A stretch of DNA of 64,000 nucleotides from assembly GCA_014305285.1 (NCBI GenBank), contig JACRSG010000001.1, positions 124,001 to 188,000 of the forward strand. The letters run 5' to 3'. The notes beneath the pieces were generated by a model that was not told the DNA's origin, did no database searches, and worked only from the letters and a program-made list of their open reading frames with translations. Within the stretch, counting starts at the first letter, position 1. Every line of letters begins with the position of its first letter. The translations under genes and the position numbers were made by a program. Below are positions 48,004 to 55,994 of the stretch, one piece after another. This DNA comes from Campylobacter jejuni. Lineage in GTDB: Bacteria; Campylobacterota; Campylobacteria; Campylobacterales; Campylobacteraceae.

Positions 48004-49078
48004 ATTTAGAGACAAAGAAAGCATTTTAGCTTTAAAAAAACTCATAGAAGAAGAACTTAAAAATCCTATTAATATCATGGAAATTTGTGGTGGGCATACG
48101 CATAGTATTATGAAATATGCCCTGCCTTCTATCTTACCAAAGGAAATTAACTTTATCCATGGGCCAGGATGTCCTGTTTGTGTTATGCCAAGAGTTCGCA
48201 TTGATACAGCTATTAAGCTAGCTTCTATGAAAGATACGATTTTTTGTACTTTAGGCGATCTTTTAAGAGTGCCTGGAAGTGAAATTTCTTTACTGGATTT
48301 AAGAGCCAAAGGGGTTGATGTTAGAGCGCTTTATTCTCCGCTTGAAGTTTTAGAGATCGCTAAGCAAAATTTAAACAAAAATATCATCTTTTTTGCTATA
48401 GGTTTTGAAACTACTACGCCTATGAGTGCTTTACTTCTTGAAAAGGTTATAGAAGAGAAATTAAACAATGTCTTTTTTCATATCAATCACATCACAGTTC
48501 CAGCACCTGTGAAAGCGATTATGAATGATGAAAACGTAAAAATCAATGCTTTTTTAGGTCCTTCTCATGTGAGTGTGATTACAGGTTATGGTATTTATGA
48601 GCCAATAGCTACCAAATTTAAAACTCCTATAGCAGTGAGTGGTTTTGAGCCTGTGGATATTTTAGAAAGTGTATTAAATATCATAAAACAAAGCAATGAA
48701 GGCACTTTTAAAGTGTATAATCAATACAAAAGAGCCGTAAGCAAAGAGGGCAATGTTAAAGCACAAAATTTAGTAAAAAAATACTTTAGGGTGTGTGATT
48801 TTGAATTTCGTGGCTTAGGGCTTATTAAAGATGGGGGCTTGGAGCTAAAAGAAGAATTTGGTGCCTATGATGCGAGTAAAAAATTTGATTGTACGGTGCA
48901 AAGTAAAAATGAAAGTAAGGCCTGTATTTGTGGGCAAATTTTAAGAGGTTTAGCTAAGCCTTATAATTGTAAGGTTTTTGGCAAGGCTTGTACGCCAAGA
49001 AATCCTATAGGAAGTTGTATGGTTTCAGGCGAGGGTGCTTGTGCGGCGTATTATAAATACTCAAAGGTGAATGTATGA
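47987..49078 (+). CDS. hypD: HypD, iron-sulfur scaffold for Fe(CN)2CO assembly
   Basis: A 363-residue protein with the HypD motifs IMEICGGHTHSIMKYALP, IHGPGCPVCVMPRVRIDTA (the CxxC pair used in thiol redox), FAIGFETTTPMSALLLE and GFEPVDILESV. The C-terminal cysteine set (CICGQILRGL; KVFGKACTPRNPIGSCMVSG) binds the [4Fe-4S] cluster. It holds the iron while cyanide and CO ligands are attached. Coupled to hypC and hypE by overlaps. Confidence 0.95.
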   Translation: MNFIDEFRDKESILALKKLIEEELKNPINIMEICGGHTHSIMKYALPSILPKEINFIHGPGCPVCVMPRVRIDTAIKLASMKDTIFCTLGDLLRVPGSEISLLDLRAKGVDVRALYSPLEVLEIAKQNLNKNIIFFAIGFETTTPMSALLLEKVIEEKLNNVFFHINHITVPAPVKAIMNDENVKINAFLGPSHVSVITGYGIYEPIATKFKTPIAVSGFEPVDILESVLNIIKQSNEGTFKVYNQYKRAVSKEGNVKAQNLVKKYFRVCDFEFRGLGLIKDGGLELKEEFGAYDASKKFDCTVQSKNESKACICGQILRGLAKPYNCKVFGKACTPRNPIGSCMVSGEGACAAYYKYSKVNV

Positions 49079-50049
49079 AAAATATTTCCTTAGCCCACGG
49101 AGGTGGCGGAGAAGAGATGAATGAGCTTTTAACTAAGCTTTTTAAGATCTTTGACAATGAAATTTTAAATGCAAATAATGATGCGGCGATTTTGGGAAAT
49201 TTGGCTTTAAGCACGGATTCCTTTGTTCTAAGTCCGATTTTTTTAGACAAAGAGGTCAATATAGGCAAACTTTGTGTTTGTGGTTCTATTAATGATGTTT
49301 TGATGGTGGGTGCTAAGCCAAAATATCTAAGCTTAGGACTTATCTTAGAAGAAGGTTTTGAGTTAGAAAAACTAGAATGCATTCTAAAAAGCATTAAAGA
49401 AGAATGTGAAAAATGCGGGGTAATGCTAGTTTGTGGCGATACTAAAGTCGTTCCTAAAGGCAAAGCAGATGAAATATATATCAACACTACAGCCTTAGGT
49501 GAAATTATCTCTAAAAAAGAAAGCAAAAATATCAAAGCAGGGCTTAGCATACTTCTTTCAGGGGATATAGGAAGGCATGGAGCTAGTGTTTTAATCAAAA
49601 GAAATGAGTTAGAAGCCGATATTAAAAGTGATTGCAAGGCTTTGGATAAAGAGGTTTTAGAGCTTTTAGAAAAAGATATAAAGGTTGTAGCTATGCGAGA
49701 TGCTACTCGTGGGGGGCTTAGTGCGGTTTTAAACGAGTGGGCAAAGCAAAGCGGAAATGATCTTTTAATCTTTGAAGAAAAAATCATCATTCAAGATGAG
49801 GTTTTAGGACTTTGCGAGCTTTTTGGTTATGAAGCTTATGAGCTTGCAAATGAAGGTACTTTCATACTTTGTGTGGAAAAAGAAGATGAGTTAAAAGCCT
49901 TAGAAATTCTAAAAAAATACAATGTAAATGCGAGCATTATAGGAGAAGTTTTAGAAGAGAAAAAAGCACGCGTGATTTTACAAAATGCTTATGGGGCAAA
50001 ACGCTTTTTAGAAAGCCCTAAAGGCGAACTTTTACCAAGAATTTGCTAA
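49075..50049 (+). CDS. hypE: HypE, thiocarboxamide dehydratase for cyanide ligand synthesis
   Basis: A 324-residue PurM-like ATPase that receives a carbamoyl group from HypF on its last cysteine and dehydrates it to a thiocyanate. The N-terminus has AHGGGGEEMNELLTKLF and the dimer/ATP-binding blocks LALSTDSFVLSPIF and GSINDVLMVGAKPKYLSLGL; MRDATRGGLSAVLNEWA marks the second domain. It ends in PRIC, the conserved carboxy-terminal cysteine. Overlaps hypD by four bases and hypA by one. Confidence 0.95.
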   Translation: MKNISLAHGGGGEEMNELLTKLFKIFDNEILNANNDAAILGNLALSTDSFVLSPIFLDKEVNIGKLCVCGSINDVLMVGAKPKYLSLGLILEEGFELEKLECILKSIKEECEKCGVMLVCGDTKVVPKGKADEIYINTTALGEIISKKESKNIKAGLSILLSGDIGRHGASVLIKRNELEADIKSDCKALDKEVLELLEKDIKVVAMRDATRGGLSAVLNEWAKQSGNDLLIFEEKIIIQDEVLGLCELFGYEAYELANEGTFILCVEKEDELKALEILKKYNVNASIIGEVLEEKKARVILQNAYGAKRFLESPKGELLPRIC

Positions 50050-50393
50050 TGCACGAATTAAGTATAGTAGAATCTTTAATTGAACTTTGTGAAGAAAATG
50101 CCCTAAACAATAAGGCTAAAAATGTACAAGAAATTTATGTAAAAATCGGGCGTTTAAGCGGTATAGAAGTGGATCTTTTTAAGCGTTGTTTTGAAACTTT
50201 TAAAGAAAACTCAAATATTTGTAAAAATGCTAAACTTTTTATAGAACTTGCCCCACTTGAAATTTTATGCTTAAAATGCGATCAAACAAGCATTTTAGAA
50301 GAAAATGTTTTTAAGTGTCCTCAATGTGAAAGTATAGAATATAAAATCACACAAGGCGAGGATTTACATCTTATGCGACTTGTGATGGAGTGA
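50049..50393 (+). CDS. hypA: HypA, nickel chaperone for hydrogenase (and possibly other enzymes)
   Basis: A 114-residue protein starting MHELSIVESLIE; the N-terminal amine and His2 form the nickel site in the family. The zinc finger is CLKCDQTSILEENVFKCPQC with two CxxC pairs. The ATG at 50049 overlaps the hypE stop; the TTG at 50043 in the same frame would block the MHE nickel site and is rejected. Last gene of the hyp operon. Confidence 0.95.
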   Translation: MHELSIVESLIELCEENALNNKAKNVQEIYVKIGRLSGIEVDLFKRCFETFKENSNICKNAKLFIELAPLEILCLKCDQTSILEENVFKCPQCESIEYKITQGEDLHLMRLVME

Positions 50394-50432
50394 AATAATA
50401 AATTTAAAAACATTGTTTTTTGTTTGATTTTA

Positions 50433-50438
50433 TATAAT
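50433..50438 (+). promoter_or_regulatory. Probable -10 box of the Type III restriction-modification operon
   Basis: TATAAT lies 41 bases before the mod ATG in the 86-base spacer after hypA. A GGGATT ribosome-site-like stretch precedes the ATG. No terminator is evident between hypA and mod, so some read-through from the hyp operon is also possible. Confidence 0.45.
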
Positions 50439-50479
50439 TTCTTATAAAATAAAATTTTTAATTTTACAGGGATTAAAAT

Positions 50480-52456
50480 ATGTTAAAAGATAAATTATTG
50501 CAGGATTTAGAAGAACATTTTGAAACTTTAGGACAAGTTAGAAATTTAGCACAAAATTATGATGAAAAATTATTTGATTATCTTTTAGAAGAAAGTAAAT
50601 ATAAAGAAGAATTTAAAAGTAGATTTTTTCTTTTTGGCAAAAAAACTTTGGTTTTTAAGCTTGATGATTTTTTAAATTTTTTAGATCTTAGAAGCTTAGG
50701 CGGTAGCTTTACAAGCTATGCTAATAAAATAGGACTTGCAAATAAAACAAAATTTCTTTTAAAAACAAATAACGAAGTAGTATTAAATTTTGCTTTCAAA
50801 GATGGTGTTATAAAAGGTGGACAAAGCAAGGATGAGCAAAAAACACAAGAGATATTTTTCAATGAAATACTAGCCCGTGATGAAATAGATGTATTATTTG
50901 ATAAAAAAGCTTTACAGAATTTTGAACTCATAGGGGGGGGGGATTTAAAAAATTCACTTTTAGATACTAATTTACTTCTTAAGGGAAATAATCTTTTAGC
51001 TTTGCACTCTTTAAAAAAGAAGTTTGCAAATAAAGTCAAACTTATCTATATTGACCCACCTTATAATACAGGTAATGATAGTTTTAATTATAATGACAAA
51101 TTTAATCATTCTACTTGGCTCTCTTTTATGAAAAATCGTCTTGAAATAGCTAGAGAATTTTTAAGAGATGATGGCGTGATCTTTGTGCAATGCGATGATA
51201 ATGAACAGGCTTATTTAAAAGTGCTATGTGATGAGATTTTTGGGAGAGAGAATTTTGTGGGGTGTATAACTTGCAAGGTTAAAAGTGCTGGTGGATTGAC
51301 AACTGATACAGAAATGTTTTTTGATTGTGCGGAATATTTACTCGTATATGCAAAAAGCTCACAACATCTAACCTACAATACAATTAAAGTCAAAACTGAA
51401 ATTGTGAATTCTAGTTCAAAAACTGCAAAACAATATAATAGCATTATTAACAATATTGATTTTAGCAAAAAAGAGTTTGTTGCTAAAAAAGATAATATTA
51501 CTTACTACAAAATACAAAAAGGATATTTTAATATTGAAAATTTACAAATAAAAAATATGAATGAAAATAATTTTTTTGATAAAAAAGATGAAATTTTTAG
51601 ACTTACTGCTTTAAGTGGCGGTATAGGAAAAAAATTACAAAACCATATTAAAGACTTTACAAACAATGAAGATTTATTTATTTTTGAATATGTTCCAACA
51701 AAAGGAAAAGACAAGGACAAATTAACGCAATACTTAATGTATAAAAATCAAACGATTACAATGTTAAATAAGCTGATTGAAGTAGATTATAAGAATAAAA
51801 GAATTATAAAATTAGAGCCTGTAAGCAATATTTTCACAGATGATTTTTGGCAAGGTATATCAAATGAAGGGCAAGTAAAACTTAAAAATGGCAAAAAGCC
51901 CGAAGCCTTACTACAAAGAATTTTAGAATTAACAACGCAAGAAAACGATTTAGTAATGGACTTTTTTGCAGGAAGTGGGACAACTTGCGCCGTAGCGCAT
52001 AAAATGAAACGCAAGTGGATAGGTATAGAACAAATGGATTATATAGAAACTATCACAAAAGAAAGACTCAAAAAAGTCGTAGAAGGTGAGCAAGGTGGTA
52101 TAAGCAAAGCAGTGCAGTGGCAAGGTGGTGGAAGTTTTGTTTATGCTGAACTTATGCCACTGAATGCAATTTATAAAGAAAAAATACAAAATCTAAATGA
52201 TGAAAAAGAACTAGATAACATTTATCAAGAGTTAAAAACTAAAGCTTTTTTGGATTATAGAGTTGATATAAATGAAATTTTAAAAGATAAAGAATTTGAA
52301 AATTTAGACTTAGAAAATAAAAAAGAAATTTTAAAACTTGTTTTAGACTCTAATATGGATTATGTTTTATACGGTGATATAAAAGATGAAGATTATGCTG
52401 TATCCAAAGAAATAATAAAACTTAATAAAATATTTTATGGTGATGAAAATGTTTAG
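50480..52456 (+). CDS. mod: Type III restriction-modification methyltransferase (Mod), phase-variable
   Basis: A 658-residue beta-class N6-adenine methyltransferase. The catalytic IYIDPPYNTG lies at about residues 190-198, followed by WLSFMKNRLEIAREFLRDDG; the SAM motif FFAGSGTTCAVAHKM is at about 495-509, and KRKWIGIEQMDY follows. The region between (about 255-470) is the variable target-recognition domain. A run of ten G (50933-50942, codons 152-155) lies before the catalytic motif; with ten G the frame is open, so this copy is ON. It adds methyl groups alone and guides Res when both are made. Confidence 0.92.
   Translation: MLKDKLLQDLEEHFETLGQVRNLAQNYDEKLFDYLLEESKYKEEFKSRFFLFGKKTLVFKLDDFLNFLDLRSLGGSFTSYANKIGLANKTKFLLKTNNEVVLNFAFKDGVIKGGQSKDEQKTQEIFFNEILARDEIDVLFDKKALQNFELIGGGDLKNSLLDTNLLLKGNNLLALHSLKKKFANKVKLIYIDPPYNTGNDSFNYNDKFNHSTWLSFMKNRLEIAREFLRDDGVIFVQCDDNEQAYLKVLCDEIFGRENFVGCITCKVKSAGGLTTDTEMFFDCAEYLLVYAKSSQHLTYNTIKVKTEIVNSSSKTAKQYNSIINNIDFSKKEFVAKKDNITYYKIQKGYFNIENLQIKNMNENNFFDKKDEIFRLTALSGGIGKKLQNHIKDFTNNEDLFIFEYVPTKGKDKDKLTQYLMYKNQTITMLNKLIEVDYKNKRIIKLEPVSNIFTDDFWQGISNEGQVKLKNGKKPEALLQRILELTTQENDLVMDFFAGSGTTCAVAHKMKRKWIGIEQMDYIETITKERLKKVVEGEQGGISKAVQWQGGGSFVYAELMPLNAIYKEKIQNLNDEKELDNIYQELKTKAFLDYRVDINEILKDKEFENLDLENKKEILKLVLDSNMDYVLYGDIKDEDYAVSKEIIKLNKIFYGDENV
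50933..50942 (+). repeat. G10 homopolymer in mod (phase-variation tract)
   Basis: Ten consecutive G encode three glycines plus the first base of the next aspartate codon (I-G-G-G-D). In C. jejuni, G/C runs of eight or more are known hypermutable sites. Loss or gain of one G would shift the mod frame at codon 155, before the catalytic DPPY, and remove methyltransferase activity. Confidence 0.9.
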
Positions 52457-54998
52457 AAAAAAACTATATGAGCTTTTACAAGAAGAATTTGGAAAAAGAG
52501 GTATAGAGCAAAGAGAAATTCCTTTTTATGTAAAAGAGAATTTATCAAAAGAATTAAGAAACTATCAAGAAAAAGCTCTAAAGTATTATTATGCAAATTT
52601 TGATAGTATCAAGCAAAGACATTTAATGTTTAATATGGCAACAGGAAGTGGAAAAACTCTTATAATGGCTGCTTTAATGCTAGATTGTTATAAAAAAGGA
52701 TATAGAAATTTTATATTTTTTGTGAATTCCACTTCAATTTTAGAAAAAACCAAAGCAAATTTTGCAAATATTTACTCAAGTAAATATCTTTTTAAAGAAG
52801 CTATTAATATAGATTCTAAAAATATAGAAATTAACATTATCAATAATCTTTTTGAAAGCAAAGATGAATGTATTAATATATATTTTACAACTATACAAGC
52901 TTTATTTTCTCTTTTTAAAAATGACAGAGAAAATTCTTTAAGCTTTGAAGATTTAAAAGATCAAAAGCTTGTATTTTTAGCTGATGAAGCTCATCATTTA
53001 AATAGTGATACTAAAAATAAAAACGAAAATGAGCTTAAAGAAGGTTGGGAAGCTATTATAAAAAGAGCTTATGAAAGTAATAATGAAAATTTATTGTTTG
53101 AATTTAGTGCTACTATTCCACAAGAATTTAATGTTTTGGAGAAATATCAAGATAAAATTATTTATGAATACACCTTAAGAGAATTTTGCAAAGAGGGATA
53201 TTCTAAGCGTATATTTTTAGTTAAATACGACAACGATAGTTTAGAACATAGATTTTTAGGGGCTGTGCTTTGTAGTCTTTATAGAGAGTTGTTGGCTCAA
53301 AAATATAATATCGCTTTAAAACCCGTTGTTTTATTTAAGAGTGAATCTATAAAAGAATCTATGCAAAATCAAGAAAAATTTATAGATTTTATAGATAATT
53401 TAGAAAGTTTACATATAGAAGATTTTTATAAAAATATAAACAAAGAAAGTGATCTTTTAAATAAAAGCTTGGAGTTTTTTAAAAAAGAATATCAAAATAC
53501 TTATGCAAAAACTATTGTAAATTTTTTGAAAAATAATTTTAAAACGCTTTATATGCTAAATACCAACGACGATAAAGAACTAGAAAAAAATCAAATTTTA
53601 CTTAATAGTTTAGAAGGAAAAGATAATCAAATAAGAGTTATTTTTTGTGTAGATAAACTTAATGAAGGATGGGATGTTTTAAATCTTTTCGATATAGTTA
53701 GACTTGGAAACAAAAAAGCAAGTAAAACAATAACCACAAAGGAAACACAACTTATAGGAAGAGGTGCTAGGTATTATCCTTTTAAAAGCGATTTGTTTGA
53801 TTTTGATGATGAGTTTAAATTTAGAAGAAAGTATGATAATGATCTTGAAAAAGAGTTAAATGCTTTAGAAAGATTAACTTATCATACTAGAAACGATATT
53901 GAGTTTATCAAGCAACTTAATGAAAGCATGAATAAAGAAGGATTATTATTTGAAGAGGAAAAAACACGCATAGATTTAATAGTCAATGAAAAAATAAAAG
54001 AGATTGTTGAAAATAATAAAATTTATTATGCTAATAATAAAAGAATCAAAAAGCGTGATTTAAAAAATTTTAGTATTACAAGAATTCAGATGGAGCAAAA
54101 AATAAAAGGTTTACAAATTCCTTATTTTTCAAATTCTATAAAAGAAAGTGAAGAAAAATTTGAAGAAATCAAAGAAGAATATGATCTTCAAAAACCATCT
54201 ACTCTTAATCATATAGATAGCATATATTTTTTAAAAGCGATGAATATATTAGGGTTTGATTTTAATAAAATCAATGAAAATTTTGCTTTTAAAAGTAAAA
54301 AAGATTTTATAGAAAATTGTTTGAAGAAGATAGTTGTTTGTTTTTCAAAACGACAAGAATTTAATCAAATAAATAATCTTGAAATAGCCAAATATATTTT
54401 AGAAAATTTTAAATCGCTCAAGCAAAGTATAAAACAAGAATACGAAGTAAGTGAGTTTGAAACTCATAAATTTAATATAGATAATAAGGTAGTATTTAAA
54501 AATAAAGAGAAATTTGAGGAAATGAATTTTGAGTGGCTTTATCACAAAACTTTTTGTTTTGATAGTAAATTAGAAAAAGATTTTTTGATTTTCATAGAAG
54601 AATACAAAGATGAAATTAATCAGGTTTTTTCTGACTGGTTTGTTATAAGAAATGAAGGCTTTGAAGAATTTAAAATTTATGACAATAGAAAAGATGAGGA
54701 AACTTATGCAATGGGATTTGAGCCTGATTTTATTTTCTTTGGTAAGAAAAATAAAGATGATGATAATTTTTTAAGTATACAATGTTTTATAGAAACAAAA
54801 GGGGAGCATTTAGCAATAGCAAAAGATACTTGGAAGGAAGAATTCTTAGAGACTTTTAAAGGAAAAATAATAACCACCAAGGATGATAAAAAATTAACTC
54901 TTCAATCTTTACCGTTTTTTATAAACAAAGACTTTAAGATGAATGATAAATTTGTTAGTAGTTTTGATGAATTTTTAAGTTTTCAAGGTGAAAGATAA
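52437..54998 (+). CDS. res: Type III restriction endonuclease subunit (Res)
   Basis: An 853-residue SF2 helicase-nuclease. Walker A is FNMATGSGKTLIMAALML (about 65-82), the DEAD-type box VFLADEAHHL (about 179-188), motif III LFEFSATIPQEF, and motif VI region ETQLIGRGARYYPF. Near the C-terminus GFEPDFIFFG (D764) and FIETKGEHLA (E786, K788) form the PD-(D/E)xK nuclease. It cuts when bound with Mod at two head-to-head sites. Three in-frame ATG codons (52437, 52443, 52449) fall inside the end of mod, so the exact start is open. Confidence 0.9.
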   Translation: MVMKMFRKKLYELLQEEFGKRGIEQREIPFYVKENLSKELRNYQEKALKYYYANFDSIKQRHLMFNMATGSGKTLIMAALMLDCYKKGYRNFIFFVNSTSILEKTKANFANIYSSKYLFKEAINIDSKNIEINIINNLFESKDECINIYFTTIQALFSLFKNDRENSLSFEDLKDQKLVFLADEAHHLNSDTKNKNENELKEGWEAIIKRAYESNNENLLFEFSATIPQEFNVLEKYQDKIIYEYTLREFCKEGYSKRIFLVKYDNDSLEHRFLGAVLCSLYRELLAQKYNIALKPVVLFKSESIKESMQNQEKFIDFIDNLESLHIEDFYKNINKESDLLNKSLEFFKKEYQNTYAKTIVNFLKNNFKTLYMLNTNDDKELEKNQILLNSLEGKDNQIRVIFCVDKLNEGWDVLNLFDIVRLGNKKASKTITTKETQLIGRGARYYPFKSDLFDFDDEFKFRRKYDNDLEKELNALERLTYHTRNDIEFIKQLNESMNKEGLLFEEEKTRIDLIVNEKIKEIVENNKIYYANNKRIKKRDLKNFSITRIQMEQKIKGLQIPYFSNSIKESEEKFEEIKEEYDLQKPSTLNHIDSIYFLKAMNILGFDFNKINENFAFKSKKDFIENCLKKIVVCFSKRQEFNQINNLEIAKYILENFKSLKQSIKQEYEVSEFETHKFNIDNKVVFKNKEKFEEMNFEWLYHKTFCFDSKLEKDFLIFIEEYKDEINQVFSDWFVIRNEGFEEFKIYDNRKDEETYAMGFEPDFIFFGKKNKDDDNFLSIQCFIETKGEHLAIAKDTWKEEFLETFKGKIITTKDDKKLTLQSLPFFINKDFKMNDKFVSSFDEFLSFQGER

Positions 54999-55028
54999 GT
55001 AATATTAATTTTTTACCAAGCATATGGA

Positions 55029-55994
55029 TTAGCTTTTCAAAATCCTTGCAAGTTTAAGTAAATTTGAAATCAAAAATTCTTTTTTTACGAGCTTAGAATT
55101 GGTTTTAAGCTCGTATTCGCTTTTAAGTAAAAGAGTGAAAATTTCTTTATATTGTTCGATTTTTAAACTAAAGGCTTGAGTGCTTAAATTTTGTCCTACT
55201 TGAGGGGGTGGAGTGTAGCCTAAAAGCTCTTTAAAATCAATTTTACCATTGACTTTAGCATAAAGTGCGATTTTAAATAAGCGATAAAAAGAATTATACA
55301 AAGAGTTGATTAAAGCCATTTCATTAAAATTGTCTAAAATTTTTTCAAGTTCGCTTTTAAAGTCTTGTTTTTTTAAAATTTTCTCAAAAAAGCTTTCAAA
55401 ACTTCCTGTATTTAAACTATAGCAGTATTGTTCTATGGTTTTTTCATCTACTCTTAAACCGCTAAATTTATTAAGCTCACTCGCAGCAAGATATAAGTTT
55501 TCATCAAAACTTGTAAAAAGAGTAAATAAAGCATTTTGGGTGATTTCAACCCCTAGTTGTTTTGCTTTTATGCTTAAAAGCTCCACACCTTCTTTAGCTC
55601 CGTTAGCTTTAAAAAATCTTGCAAAATTAGGAGAGAAAATTTTTTCTATATCGCTTTGTTTAGAGTTTTCATCATAAAGTTCTAAAAGAAAGAAATTGTC
55701 CGTATTGTTTTTACAAAGTTCGACTAAAATTTTAAGATCTTTTGTTGGGATTTTTTTAGAAGTTTTAATTTCTAATAATTTTTTTTCGCTAAAAAGCGAT
55801 CCTGAACTTAAGAAATCACTCGCACGAATGAAACTATACTCTTCAAAAAAAAGTTTTAAAGTTTCATTAACCTCATATTTTTCTTTTATAAATTCAGCAT
55901 AAAGTTCGCTTTGAAAATTATCCGCTCCATAAAGAAAGAAAAAATTAGGTATTGAACCTTTAGAAAGTAGGGTTTGAAGTTCTTTTCTATACAT
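55029..55994 (-). CDS. holA: DNA polymerase III delta subunit
   Basis: Clamp-loader subunit that opens the sliding clamp. The 321-residue protein has the family start (MYRKELQTLLSKGSIPNFFF, then LYGADNFQSE), the conserved N-terminal AAA+-like fold without a P-loop, and a collar domain with NSLYNSFYRLFKIALYAKV. The ATG at 55994 overlaps the rnr stop by eight bases; an upstream in-frame ATG at 56030 lies deeper in rnr and is less likely. The convergent Res gene ends 30 bases away. Confidence 0.88.
   Translation of the reverse strand: MYRKELQTLLSKGSIPNFFFLYGADNFQSELYAEFIKEKYEVNETLKLFFEEYSFIRASDFLSSGSLFSEKKLLEIKTSKKIPTKDLKILVELCKNNTDNFFLLELYDENSKQSDIEKIFSPNFARFFKANGAKEGVELLSIKAKQLGVEITQNALFTLFTSFDENLYLAASELNKFSGLRVDEKTIEQYCYSLNTGSFESFFEKILKKQDFKSELEKILDNFNEMALINSLYNSFYRLFKIALYAKVNGKIDFKELLGYTPPPQVGQNLSTQAFSLKIEQYKEIFTLLLKSEYELKTNSKLVKKEFLISNLLKLARILKS

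Noticed and set aside
49005-49790. 261-codon minus-strand frame over hypE
   Set aside because: Long but opposite to an intact, well-recognised hypE; composition (serine, leucine and phenylalanine rich) is typical of antisense reading of an AT-rich gene.
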